Source: Nitrospirota bacterium (GTDB lineage: Bacteria; Nitrospirota; Thermodesulfovibrionia; Thermodesulfovibrionales; JdFR-85). Taken from it: a stretch of 64,000 nt of DNA. The notes under the pieces were generated by a model. It did no database searches, was not told the origin of the DNA, and worked only from the letters and a program-made list of their open reading frames with translations. The stretch is taken from NCBI GenBank assembly GCA_035873375.1, contig JAYWMQ010000027.1:31133-95132 (forward strand), in the 5' to 3' direction. Below are positions 43,238 to 51,723 of this stretch, piece after piece (within the stretch, counting starts at the first letter, position 1; every line of letters starts with the position of its first letter). The translations under genes and the position numbers were made by a program.

Positions 43238-43969
43238 TCAGAACCTTACCTCCCTGCCCTCCTTTCCTGACAAGGCAAGGACAATCTCCTCAAATGAGGC
43301 ATCTTTCATTATAAACTCTGTAGCAGCACGGCCGATGTCCGATACATGATGGGCATCAGATGAGGTGATCCAGGGATACCTGTCATATATGCCAAACATT
43401 TTTAAGGCCCTCTGCCTTTCTGTTCTGAAAGATATCTCGAGTGCATCAAACTTCAGGGAATCATGGATAAAGCCCAGTTGAGTCAGGATACTGAATGCCT
43501 CCCTGTCAATGTGGCAGGCAACTGTGATGCCTCCAATGTCATGGATGATGTTGATGGCCTCTTTGACTCCGAGCCCCGTGGCATCCATAAGTACCCGGTC
43601 ATTAAACCTGATGACCTCGTCCTCTTCGTTGACAACGACCTGTTCATAAAGTATACGTTTGTTGCCGGTCAGAGGGAGGTCATTGTAGGCAATCTCCTGA
43701 AGTCTCATGACGGACTCCATGTCAGGAAAGAGGGCCAGGATATGGACCTCTTCAACGGTTGTCAGTTCCATGCCCGGAATGACCGTTATCTCACCGTTCG
43801 CCTTTATGGCAGACGGTATGTTTTCTGCAGTGTTATGATCAGTGATTGCAATGATGTCCAACCCCTCTTCAATGGCTCTTGATACCACCCTCGCGGGGGT
43901 CATGTCAAGCTCGGCGCATGGAGACAGGCAGGTGTGAATATGGAGGTCAGCCCTGTAAGTTCTGAACAT
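43238..43969 (-). CDS. PHP-domain metal-dependent hydrolase
   Basis: A 243-residue PHP protein: ADLHIHTCLSPCAE, ITDHNTAENI, IPGMELTT, VACHIDREAF and SSDAHHVSDIG supply the metal-binding His/Asp set. PHP proteins include phosphoesterases and polymerase proof-reading domains; this free-standing type is of unknown substrate. It overlaps the upstream DRTGG gene by 23 nt and leads into the ATPase gene after 1 nt. Confidence 0.85.
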   Translation of the reverse strand: MFRTYRADLHIHTCLSPCAELDMTPARVVSRAIEEGLDIIAITDHNTAENIPSAIKANGEITVIPGMELTTVEEVHILALFPDMESVMRLQEIAYNDLPLTGNKRILYEQVVVNEEDEVIRFNDRVLMDATGLGVKEAINIIHDIGGITVACHIDREAFSILTQLGFIHDSLKFDALEISFRTERQRALKMFGIYDRYPWITSSDAHHVSDIGRAATEFIMKDASFEEIVLALSGKEGREVRF

Positions 43970-44297
43970 TTAGAATCTGGTATAGCTTGCCTGCAGTTTC
44001 AAAAGCTGACTTGCCGGTAAGCAGTATGGGGATATCTTCTGAAACCGCCTTGTCCATGGTATCGGCATCCGGCATCCGGCCGTTGACTATTACTATTGCT
44101 GAGAGATTTTTGAAGACTGCTACAGCTACAATATTAACGTGTGTCTGAAGTGTTATCCAGATGTTTCCCTCCCCGGCGTTTGCCATCACATCACTCAGGA
44201 GGTCTCCCACATAGGCACCGCTTACCTCACGTTCATGCCCCACGGCAGGGGTGAGAGGTCTAAGGGACAGTATCTCAGCTATTTCTTTCAGTTTCAT
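43947..44297 (-). CDS. DRTGG-domain protein (1 of 2)
   Basis: A 116-residue protein: MKLKEIAEIL...REVSGAYVGDLLSDVMANAGEGNIWITLQTHVNIVAVAVFKNLSAIVIVNGR is the pattern of the DRTGG domain, a small module also found beside CBS domains and in phosphotransacetylase, with an unclear nucleotide-sensing role. It overlaps the RsbW-like gene upstream by 4 nt. A second copy lies at 44796. Confidence 0.78.
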   Translation of the reverse strand: MKLKEIAEILSLRPLTPAVGHEREVSGAYVGDLLSDVMANAGEGNIWITLQTHVNIVAVAVFKNLSAIVIVNGRMPDADTMDKAVSEDIPILLTGKSAFETAGKLYQILNVQNLQG

Positions 44298-44719
44298 CGT
44301 TTGATTATCATCTCAACTGTAGTGCCCTCACCGACAACAGAGTCTATTCTGAAGATGTCGGCGTTTTTTTTCATGTTCGGCAGTCCCATGCCTGCACCCC
44401 ACCCCATCTCTCTTACCCAGTCCGGTGCAGTAGAATAGCCCTCCTGCATTGCCAGTTCAATATCCTCAATTCCGGGACCCATGTCCTGTGCAATTATCCG
44501 TATCTCTTCCGGTGATATAATGTACCTGAGTATGCCTGCAGTGGCATATATCATAATGTTCATTTCTGCCTCAAATGTGGCAATGGCAACCCTCCTGACA
44601 AATTCATCTTCAACCCCGGCGTTTAACAGGATGGTCTTGAGCTCAGTGGATGCCTCACCAGCATGGCTGAAGTCTCCGCCTACAATATGAAAACTGCCTT
44701 CATAGGTTTTGTCTGTCAT
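44294..44719 (-). CDS. RsbW-like anti-sigma/serine kinase ATPase
   Basis: A 141-residue GHKL ATPase: ATFEAEMNIMIYA (N box), DMGPGIEDIELAMQEG (G1) and GWGAGMGLPNMKKNADIF (G2), ending GTTVEMIIKR. Size and motifs match the RsbW/SpoIIAB group of anti-sigma serine kinases. No anti-sigma antagonist or ECF sigma gene is adjacent; it sits between two DRTGG genes, so the target is unknown. Confidence 0.8.
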   Translation of the reverse strand: MTDKTYEGSFHIVGGDFSHAGEASTELKTILLNAGVEDEFVRRVAIATFEAEMNIMIYATAGILRYIISPEEIRIIAQDMGPGIEDIELAMQEGYSTAPDWVREMGWGAGMGLPNMKKNADIFRIDSVVGEGTTVEMIIKR

Positions 44720-44795
44720 AACCTTTATCTGACAACAGACTGCCCCTTACTTTTCTCACCATGAAGGGGGGGCATGTAAATATGTACCTGTTTTT

Positions 44796-45143
44796 TCATT
44801 CAGGACAACACCTGAGTCCCTTTTCATATAGTTTACCACAGGCAGTAAACATTGAGTAGGGTGTGATAAGAAGGGTGATCTTCTTCTTTCGAGCGAGTTC
44901 AATTGTATGTGTGTCCGGTTCTTTTCCCCTTGTGAAGACAACGACCTTTATGTCGGCAATGTCGGATGTCCTTATTGCCTGCTGCTTTGCAAGGCCTGTG
45001 ATAAGTACGGAGTTCCCCCTTGAATAGTACAGGACGTCACTCATGAGGTCAGTTGCACATGCCCACTCGATTTCAGCCTCGTAATCCCGCGAGTTGGTTA
45101 TTATAACCGCATCGAGGAGCCGGATAATCTCTTTCAATCTCAT
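44796..45143 (-). CDS. DRTGG-domain-like protein (2 of 2)
   Basis: A 115-residue relative of the protein at 43947 with the same opening (MRLKEIIRLLD) and core (CATDLMSDVLYYSRGNSVLITGL, VVVFTRGKEPD) and a cysteine pair at the end (LRCCPE). It overlaps the NtrC-type gene by 4 nt, so regulation and this protein are coupled. Confidence 0.7.
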   Translation of the reverse strand: MRLKEIIRLLDAVIITNSRDYEAEIEWACATDLMSDVLYYSRGNSVLITGLAKQQAIRTSDIADIKVVVFTRGKEPDTHTIELARKKKITLLITPYSMFTACGKLYEKGLRCCPE

Positions 45144-46531
45144 TTTGGTCTTGGAATCCCGTGTTTTTTTATAAGGGCATGGAAGTTTGACCTCTGCATT
45201 CCAACGTCACTTGCCGCCCTTGATATATTCCATTCGTTTCTCTTCAGTGCCTCTGCAATGAAGACCCTCTCCACTTCCTCAGTGGACTTTTCCCTGAGGT
45301 CTTTTTTTATCTCTTTCAGCTCTTCGATACTCCGGGGAATCTGCTCAGTTTTCGAAAGCGTGAGGAAGCTGAGGGTTTCTGGCTTGATGGTATCGTTGTC
45401 CGCAAGGAGTATTGCCCTCTGGATCGTATTTTCCAGTTCACGTATATTGCCCGGCCATCTGCAGGAGCTGAGAATCCTCATGGCCTCCGCTGAGATGCTC
45501 TTAACATCTTTTCCTAATTCGTCAGAATATTTCTTCAGGAAGTGATATGCAAGGAGGGGGATATCTTCCCTCCTCTCCCTCAGTGGGGGGACATGAATGG
45601 GAAAGATGTCAAGCCTGTAAAAGAGGTCTTCCCTGAAAGTGCCCGCCTTTACCATGGCAGAAAGGTCTTTATTTGTTGCGGTTATGAACCTTGTATCAAC
45701 CTTGGAGGCCTTTTTGTCTCCAACAGGCCTGTATTCTTTTTCCTGCAGTACCCTGAGCAGTTTTGACTGGAGTGACAGCGGCATGTTTCCGATCTCATCA
45801 AGGAAGAGGGTTCCCCCCTCAGCCTCTTCTATCAGGCCCTTCTTGTCAGTAACAGCACCTGTAAAAGCCCCCCTTTTATGTCCAAAGAGTTCAGACTCTA
45901 TTAACTCGCCAGCCAGGGTTCCGCAATCTATGACCACAAAAGACTTCTCCCTGCGAGGGCTGTTATAGTGGATGGCCCTTGCAACGAGTTCCTTTCCTGT
46001 CCCGCTCTCCCCGGTAATCAGTACCGTGCTTGCAGTGGGGGCCACAGTGCCAATCAGTCTGAAGACCTTCTCCATTGCCTTTGAGGTTCCAACTATGTTT
46101 TTTATGTATTGAGCAGAGAGTTCTTTTTTGAGGCGTATATTTTCTTCTCTGAGTCTCTTTCTCTCAATGGCCCTTCCGGCAAGGGATACCAGCTCTTCCG
46201 GCCTGAAAGGCTTTTCTACATAATCATAGGCGCCTAACTTCATTGCCTCCACAGCAGTAGAGACAGTTCCGTAACCGGTCATGAGTATCACCTCTGTGTC
46301 CGGATAGACTTCCTTTATCTCCTTGAGAAGCTCTATCCCGCTTGCATCAGGCAGCTTGAGGTCTGAGAGTACCAGGTCAAAAGTCGTTACTTCCATAAGC
46401 TTCAGTGCGCTCCCGGCATTTTCTGCCTCTGAAACCCTGTATCCCTGGGGCTGCAGAAGCTTTCTGCAGCTTGCCCTTACGATCTCTTCGTCATCGACTA
46501 TGAGTACCCTTGCCTTGTTTTTTAATTGCAT
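45140..46531 (-). CDS. NtrC-family sigma-54-dependent response regulator
   Basis: A 463-residue activator. Receiver (residues 1-125) with phosphoacceptor in VLSDLKLPDASG. AAA+ domain (~145-375) with Walker A GESGTGKE, the sigma-54 contact loop GAFTGA, and Walker B GGTLFLDEIG. Fis-type helix-turn-helix at the end (WNISRAASDVGMQRSNFHAL). It must act on -24/-12 promoters; three such promoters lie in the cytochrome locus of this window. The histidine kinase gene lies 102 nt upstream and is the likely partner. Confidence 0.95.
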   Translation of the reverse strand: MQLKNKARVLIVDDEEIVRASCRKLLQPQGYRVSEAENAGSALKLMEVTTFDLVLSDLKLPDASGIELLKEIKEVYPDTEVILMTGYGTVSTAVEAMKLGAYDYVEKPFRPEELVSLAGRAIERKRLREENIRLKKELSAQYIKNIVGTSKAMEKVFRLIGTVAPTASTVLITGESGTGKELVARAIHYNSPRREKSFVVIDCGTLAGELIESELFGHKRGAFTGAVTDKKGLIEEAEGGTLFLDEIGNMPLSLQSKLLRVLQEKEYRPVGDKKASKVDTRFITATNKDLSAMVKAGTFREDLFYRLDIFPIHVPPLRERREDIPLLAYHFLKKYSDELGKDVKSISAEAMRILSSCRWPGNIRELENTIQRAILLADNDTIKPETLSFLTLSKTEQIPRSIEELKEIKKDLREKSTEEVERVFIAEALKRNEWNISRAASDVGMQRSNFHALIKKHGIPRPK

Positions 46532-46633
46532 CCGTCAACAGGACCTGTCCGTCCGTTATTTTTCAGATTAAGATTCTCCTCCCCTTTAGTCGATGGAGAG
46601 AGTTCAGGGATTCAATTGTAATAGCGTATTTGT

Positions 46634-48313
46634 TTATTGCAATTCTTTTGGAGATGATCCCTGAATTTTATCGGTATCCGCTTCCCTTGTTGGCCTGGGC
46701 AGTCTTATAAAGAAACTGGTGCCCTTGCCGAGGGTGCTCTCTACCTTGATATGTCCGCCATGTTTTCTTACTATGCCATGAGTTACAGCGAGCCCGAGGC
46801 CTGTACCTTTTCCTACCGGTTTAGTGGTAAAAAAAGGTTCGAATAGCTTGCTCATATGCTCTTCAGGTATTCCTGGGCCTGTATCAGTGAACTCTATCTC
46901 GATGAATTCCTTTCCATCTTCGGTTATCAGTCTCGTTGCTATGGTGATTTGTCCCCTGTCGTTCATGGCGTCGGCAGCATTGATGAGAAGGTTCATAAAG
47001 ACCTGTTGAAGCTGCGAGGCGTCACCTACAATGCGCGGCAGGTCATGGGAGAGGTCGGTGATGATCTTTATATTATGAAATTTAGCCTGATTCTGGATGA
47101 TCTCAAGGGTATGTCTGATGGTGTTATTTATATCAATATCCGCGCGCTCCGCAGGAATGGCCCTTGAAAAACCAAGAAGGCCTTTTATTATCTTTGAGCA
47201 ACGCTCTGCCTGCTCTATGATCACCTCAAGGTCTTCCCTGTCCATCCTGTTTTCAGGGGGCGTCCTCTTGAGCATCAGGTGTGCAAAGGTTACAATCCCG
47301 GTGAGGGGGCTGTTAATCTCATGTGCAACACCTGCTGCCATGCGTCCAAGTGAGGCAAGCTTTTCAGTGTGTATAAGCTGTTCCTGTCCCCGCCTGATCT
47401 CCTCGGTCTTTTTCGCAACTTCGGCCTCGAGTTCTTTTGCCCAGTTCTCCAGCTTCTGCCTGGCATTTCTCAGCTCCCGTGTCATGGAGTTAAAGGTCTC
47501 GGCAAGCATCCCCAGCTCGTCACGTGTCTTTATATCCACCCTGTGGTTGAGGTCTCCCTTTGAGACGCGTTGCATCCCTTCTGCCAGGAGCTGGAGGGGA
47601 TTTATCAGTATCTTCCAGAGTATGATGCAGAGCACTATACAGAAGAAGAAGGTGAAGATGATCCCGAAGGTAATGGTCTCTATTTTCTGTTTCCTGAGGG
47701 TGCTGTCAATGCCGGAGAGGGAATAATCTGTTTCCAGAATTCCGAGAATCTTCTTGTCGGCCGTGTGGTAATGGCATGAGGCAGTGTAGCAGCTTTTCTG
47801 ATTAACAATGGGACGCAGGAACCTCAATACCCGTCCGTGGTCATCCTTTATGATTGTCCACATACTGTTGTCCTGCATCTTCAGTGTTTCATGCGGCTTG
47901 TCGGGATTTGTGTGGCAGAGCCTGCAGGAGGAATTGATATCAATCTTCTTTCCGATCATTTTCCTGTCACTTGAGAAGCGAACCTCTCCCTGAAGATTGT
48001 AGATCTTGATGTTCTTGACATCTTCTGATGAACCAATGGTCTCGATAGTATCCTGAATGGTTCCAATCTGGCGGGTATGCATATTTATAAATATGCTCTT
48101 CTCTATCATTGCGGTGTATGCTGCTGTATGGCGTATGGAGTTGTTGAGGAATTCCTGCTCCCCGCGTATGATTATCATGTACCAGAAGATTGAACTCCCT
48201 GTTAATACGAGGATACCGATGGCAACTATCAACTTCAGGCTTAAGGAGTGGCGGGATTTCTTTGCGATCAGGTCCTTGAGGAAGTTAATTTTCCCCTTGA
48301 AATCAAAAACCAT
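46634..48313 (-). CDS. Membrane histidine kinase with periplasmic c-type heme motifs
   Basis: A 559-residue sensor kinase. Transmembrane helices at ~26-49 and ~211-236 enclose a periplasmic domain that contains CRLCH (residues 130-134) and CYTASCH (175-181, a CX4CH). HAMP follows (~237-290), then a coiled coil, the H box MAAGVAHEINSPL (~320) and the ATPase motifs NLLINAADAM, DTGPGIP, FFTTKPVGKGTGLGL. It may sense redox state or a gas via covalent heme. The NtrC-type gene downstream is its likely partner. It is transcribed away from the nuo operon. Confidence 0.9.
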   Translation of the reverse strand: MVFDFKGKINFLKDLIAKKSRHSLSLKLIVAIGILVLTGSSIFWYMIIIRGEQEFLNNSIRHTAAYTAMIEKSIFINMHTRQIGTIQDTIETIGSSEDVKNIKIYNLQGEVRFSSDRKMIGKKIDINSSCRLCHTNPDKPHETLKMQDNSMWTIIKDDHGRVLRFLRPIVNQKSCYTASCHYHTADKKILGILETDYSLSGIDSTLRKQKIETITFGIIFTFFFCIVLCIILWKILINPLQLLAEGMQRVSKGDLNHRVDIKTRDELGMLAETFNSMTRELRNARQKLENWAKELEAEVAKKTEEIRRGQEQLIHTEKLASLGRMAAGVAHEINSPLTGIVTFAHLMLKRTPPENRMDREDLEVIIEQAERCSKIIKGLLGFSRAIPAERADIDINNTIRHTLEIIQNQAKFHNIKIITDLSHDLPRIVGDASQLQQVFMNLLINAADAMNDRGQITIATRLITEDGKEFIEIEFTDTGPGIPEEHMSKLFEPFFTTKPVGKGTGLGLAVTHGIVRKHGGHIKVESTLGKGTSFFIRLPRPTREADTDKIQGSSPKELQ

Positions 48314-48489
48314 TTTCAGCCCCTTGCAGAAGTGCAGAAGTTATGTAAGTGCTTCAATAGTTACACTATTTTACACTTTACATTTAAACTCTACTATAAA
48401 CCGGAACTGAAAATCCAGTTCCGGGATTTTAATATAAAGTGAAGTCGTAGCTTTGGCTTTCTGTCAAGGTAGAACTTTAATTTTTTTTA

Positions 48490-48519
48490 TTGACAAAGCC
48501 ATCTTTTTTATTGTATATA
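48490..48519 (+). promoter_or_regulatory. Sigma-70-type promoter of the nuo operon
   Basis: TTGACA at 48490-48495 and TATATA at 48514-48519 with an 18-nt spacer. The expected transcription start (~48526) coincides with ATG 48527 of nuoA, and no ribosome site lies between, so the first message may be leaderless. Confidence 0.6.
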
Positions 48520-48526
48520 TGTACCC

Positions 48527-48898
48527 ATGCCAGGAAGCTATTTGCCATCAAGCTACCTACCCGTACTGATTTTTCTTGTCATCTCCCTTGCCTTCGGACT
48601 CGGTGCCCTTATTATGGGCAGTATGTTCAGATTAAAGAGACCTTATGAAGAGAAACTCATGCCATATGAATCGGGGATTACACCTGTTGGTGAACCCCGG
48701 TACAGGTTCTCTGTCAGGTTTTATGTGATAGCCATGCTCTTTGTTGTGTTTGATGTGGAGGTCATTTTTCTCTATCCCTGGGCTGTTGTTTTTGACAAGC
48801 TTGGTCTATTTGCATTTATAGAGATGATTATCTTTATCTTTGTGCTCCTTGTGGGCTATGTGTATGCATGGAGAAAAGAGGCGTTTACGTGGGAATAA
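48527..48898 (+). CDS. nuoA: NADH-quinone oxidoreductase subunit A
   Basis: A 123-residue membrane subunit of complex I with three helices. YLPVLIFLVISLAFG, the loop PYESGITPVGEPRYRFSVRFYVIAMLFVVFDVEVIFLYPWAV with its acidic FDVE segment, and the third helix are diagnostic. First gene of a complete nuoA-N operon in canonical order. ATG 48527 has no ribosome site. Confidence 0.97.
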   Translation: MPGSYLPSSYLPVLIFLVISLAFGLGALIMGSMFRLKRPYEEKLMPYESGITPVGEPRYRFSVRFYVIAMLFVVFDVEVIFLYPWAVVFDKLGLFAFIEMIIFIFVLLVGYVYAWRKEAFTWE

Positions 48899-48910
48899 GG
48901 AGTCTTTTCG

Positions 48911-49432
48911 ATGATAATTGATACTGCAGCCACAATGGTGGAGGTTGAAGAAGGGGTTAAGATAATTCCCGGTGCCAATACCATTATCACCACTATGGAC
49001 AAGCTCATCAACTGGGGGAGGGTCTCTTCACTCTGGCCCGTCACTTTTGGGCTTGCCTGCTGTGCCATTGAGATGATGACCGCCGGTTCAAGTCATTATG
49101 ACGTTGACCGTCTTGGCATGATCTTCAGGGGGTCTCCGAGGCAGGCAGACCTTCTTATAGTTGCAGGAACCGTTACCAAAAAGATGGCACCGGTTGTCAG
49201 GAGGATTTACGACCAGATGCCGGAGCCGAGGTATGTGATATCCATGGGGAGCTGTGCATGTACGGGTGGTATCTTCCGTTCCTACAGCACTGTTCAGGGT
49301 TGTGACAGCTTCCTTCCTGTGGATGTATATGTGCCTGGCTGTCCACCAAGACCCGAGGCACTTATGTACGGAATTGGAAAGTTGCAGGAAAAGATCAGAA
49401 AGGAGTATTTCCGTTGGAGCCGCTGGAGATAA
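48911..49432 (+). CDS. nuoB: NADH-quinone oxidoreductase subunit B
   Basis: A 173-residue peripheral subunit that holds the N2 [4Fe-4S] cluster: [17 protein letters not shown] and [11 protein letters not shown] give the four cysteines. It passes electrons to quinone with NuoD. It is 12 nt after nuoA, and its end overlaps nuoC. Confidence 0.98.
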   Translation: MIIDTAATMVEVEEGVKIIPGANTIITTMDKLINWGRVSSLWPVTFGLACCAIEMMTAGSSHYDVDRLGMIFRGSPRQADLLIVAGTVTKKMAPVVRRIYDQMPEPRYVISMGSCACTGGIFRSYSTVQGCDSFLPVDVYVPGCPPRPEALMYGIGKLQEKIRKEYFRWSRWR

Positions 49433-49947
49433 CCGAGAGGATTAAAGAGAGATTTCCTGATGAAGTTCTGGATGTCATTGAGTTCAGGGAACAGCTCGCC
49501 GTGGTGATAAAAAAGGAGAGAATTGTTGAGCTCTGCCGCTGGCTGCATGATGAGCCTGATCTTGGATTTGACTACCTTAAAGACATCTGCGGAGTGGACT
49601 ATCTCGGTAAGAAACCCGTGAGGTTTGAGGTCGTTTATACATTATACTCACTGAGACACCGGCACATGCTGAGGCTGAAGGCCGCGGTTAGTGAGGATGC
49701 GGCTTATATTGACAGTGTGGTGCCTGTCTGGATTGGCGCCAACTGGCATGAGAGGGAGTGTTACGACATGTACGGCATAAGGTTTAATGGTCATCCTGAT
49801 CTCAGCAGGGTTTTGATGCCTGAGGACTGGGAGGGCCATCCACTCAGGAAGGACTATCCTGAAGGGGGGCCTGAGAGGGAGTGGCAGGGCTTTCAGGAGG
49901 TTCTTGACAAGGCTCAGAAGCTTAAGGAGTTTTCGTGGAAGGGATAG
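49414..49947 (+). CDS. nuoC: NADH-quinone oxidoreductase subunit C
   Basis: A 177-residue 30-kDa-type subunit of the hydrophilic arm: VCGVDYLG-like [24 protein letters not shown], and the signature [39 protein letters not shown]. Start is TTG 49414 with GGAG 8 nt upstream, inside the end of nuoB (19-nt overlap). It is a separate gene rather than a NuoCD fusion. Confidence 0.96.
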   Translation: MEPLEITERIKERFPDEVLDVIEFREQLAVVIKKERIVELCRWLHDEPDLGFDYLKDICGVDYLGKKPVRFEVVYTLYSLRHRHMLRLKAAVSEDAAYIDSVVPVWIGANWHERECYDMYGIRFNGHPDLSRVLMPEDWEGHPLRKDYPEGGPEREWQGFQEVLDKAQKLKEFSWKG

Positions 49948-51131
49948 AGAAGCCGCTTCAGACTAAAGAGCTTACCGTCAGTATGGGCCCCCAGCACCCA
50001 TCCACTCACGGTGTTCTCAGACTCGTCCTCGAACTTGATGGAGAGACTGTCGTTAAATGTACCCCCCATGTGGGTTATCTTCACCGCGGGGTTGAAAAAC
50101 TTGCCGAGGGAATGACCTACCTGCAGGCATTGCCGTTGTCGGACAGGCTTGATTATATATCTTCAATGTCCAATAATGTTGGCTACTGTCTTGCAGTGGA
50201 AAGGCTTTTCGGGATCGAGGCACCTGACAGGGCAAAATTTATCAGGACAATAGTCTGCGAGATGACCCGTATCAGCAGCCATATCATATGGGTTGCCACC
50301 CATGCCCTTGACCTTGGTGCAATGACCGTATTTTTATACTCTTTCAGGGAGAGGGAGTGGTTGCTTGACCTCTTTGAGATGCTCTGCGGTGCAAGGCTGA
50401 CAGTGAGTTATCCGAGGATCGGAGGGGTCAGAAACGATGTCTCCCAGGAGTTCCTCGACAGCCTCTATAAATTTACCGACGAGTTTCCAAAGAGGATTGA
50501 GGAGTATGAGACCCTTATTGACAAGAACCGTATCTGGCTTGGAAGGACAAAGGGTATAGGAGTGATCTCGGCTGAGGAGGCAATAAACTGGGGTCTCAGC
50601 GGGCCGGTACTCAGGGGATCCGGAGTTGATTATGATATAAGAAAACGTTTCCCTTATGATGCCTACGACAGGGTGGACTTTGATGTGCCATTGGGCAGGA
50701 ACGGGGATGTATATGATAGATACCGCTGCAGGATGGAGGAGCTGAGACAGTCCGTCAGGATAATCAGACAGTGTATTGAGAGACTGCCGCGTGGCCCTGT
50801 AATGACCCCTGACGCACCTAAGTTCACGTTGCCGCCAAAAGAGAGGGTTCTGGCGGATATGGAATCATTGATACACCACTTTGTACTGATAACAAAGGGG
50901 CCCATGGCTGCCCCGGAAGGTGAGATATACGTTGCCACCGAGGTTCCAAAGGGTGAGCTTGGTTTCTATATTGTAAGTGATGGTACAGGAAAGCCTTACA
51001 GAATGAGGGTAAGGGCCCCTTCCTTTGTCCATGTCTCGTTACTTCCGAGGCTCTGTGAGGGGGGGCTGGTGGCTGATGTTGTAGCCAATATAGGCACAAT
51101 CGATATAGTGCTTGGAGAATGTGACAGGTAA
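49935..51131 (+). CDS. nuoD: NADH-quinone oxidoreductase subunit D
   Basis: A 398-residue 49-kDa-type subunit forming part of the quinone site: [21 protein letters not shown] at the start, [24 protein letters not shown] and the conserved end DIVLGECDR. Begins at GTG 49935, overlapping nuoC by 13 nt. Confidence 0.98.
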   Translation: MEGIEKPLQTKELTVSMGPQHPSTHGVLRLVLELDGETVVKCTPHVGYLHRGVEKLAEGMTYLQALPLSDRLDYISSMSNNVGYCLAVERLFGIEAPDRAKFIRTIVCEMTRISSHIIWVATHALDLGAMTVFLYSFREREWLLDLFEMLCGARLTVSYPRIGGVRNDVSQEFLDSLYKFTDEFPKRIEEYETLIDKNRIWLGRTKGIGVISAEEAINWGLSGPVLRGSGVDYDIRKRFPYDAYDRVDFDVPLGRNGDVYDRYRCRMEELRQSVRIIRQCIERLPRGPVMTPDAPKFTLPPKERVLADMESLIHHFVLITKGPMAAPEGEIYVATEVPKGELGFYIVSDGTGKPYRMRVRAPSFVHVSLLPRLCEGGLVADVVANIGTIDIVLGECDR

Positions 51132-51150
51132 CAATATAAAAAGCTGAAAA

Positions 51151-51186
51151 TCAGGAAAACTAACATATTCAGGAAAACTAACATAT
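51151..51186 (+). repeat. Two perfect 18-bp tandem repeats before nuoE
   Basis: TCAGGAAAACTAACATAT occurs at 51151-51168 and again at 51169-51186, one base before ATG 51188. Each copy holds an AGGA that could act as a weak ribosome site; the second is 13 nt from the start codon. Confidence 0.85.
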
Positions 51187-51187
51187 C

Positions 51188-51643
51188 ATGGATATTTTTG
51201 AAGAGATAAGAGCTTTAACAGAGAAATACCCCGACCGGAGGGGTGCCCTGCTCCCTGCACTCTATGTTGCACAGGAAGATGCGGGCTGGCTGAGCCAGGA
51301 GGCACTCGACAGGGTCTCCAATGCCCTGAACCTGCCGCAGGCCACTGTAAAGGGGGTTGCAACCTTTTATTCCATGTATAAACACCGGCCCATGGGGCGT
51401 CATCTTATACAGTTATGCACAAATGTTGCCTGCATGATTATGGGAGCGGAAAGCCTTGTGGACTTCCTGAAGGGTAAATATGGACTTGAACCCGGAGGCA
51501 CGACCGTGGACGGAAGGTTTTCACTGGTAATAATGGAGTGCATAGGAGCCTGTGACAGGGCCCCTGCAATGCTTGTGGATACGGACTTTCACTCTGACCT
51601 TACAGAGGACAATATAGTGGAGATGCTTGAGGAGTATAAATAA
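51188..51643 (+). CDS. nuoE: NADH-quinone oxidoreductase subunit E
   Basis: A 151-residue thioredoxin-like [2Fe-2S] subunit: GVATFYSMYKHRPMGRH, the first two cysteines in LCTNVACMIMGAESL and the last two in ECIGACDRAPAMLVD. It bridges to NuoF in the NADH-oxidising module. ATG 51188 follows a duplicated 18-bp element. Confidence 0.96.
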   Translation: MDIFEEIRALTEKYPDRRGALLPALYVAQEDAGWLSQEALDRVSNALNLPQATVKGVATFYSMYKHRPMGRHLIQLCTNVACMIMGAESLVDFLKGKYGLEPGGTTVDGRFSLVIMECIGACDRAPAMLVDTDFHSDLTEDNIVEMLEEYK

Positions 51644-51723
51644 AACTTGAATTATCTGGTCACGGGAAATCTGTAGCAAGTATTTTTGTTTAGTAATCAA
51701 TCAGTGTGAATTAGTGTCCATTC

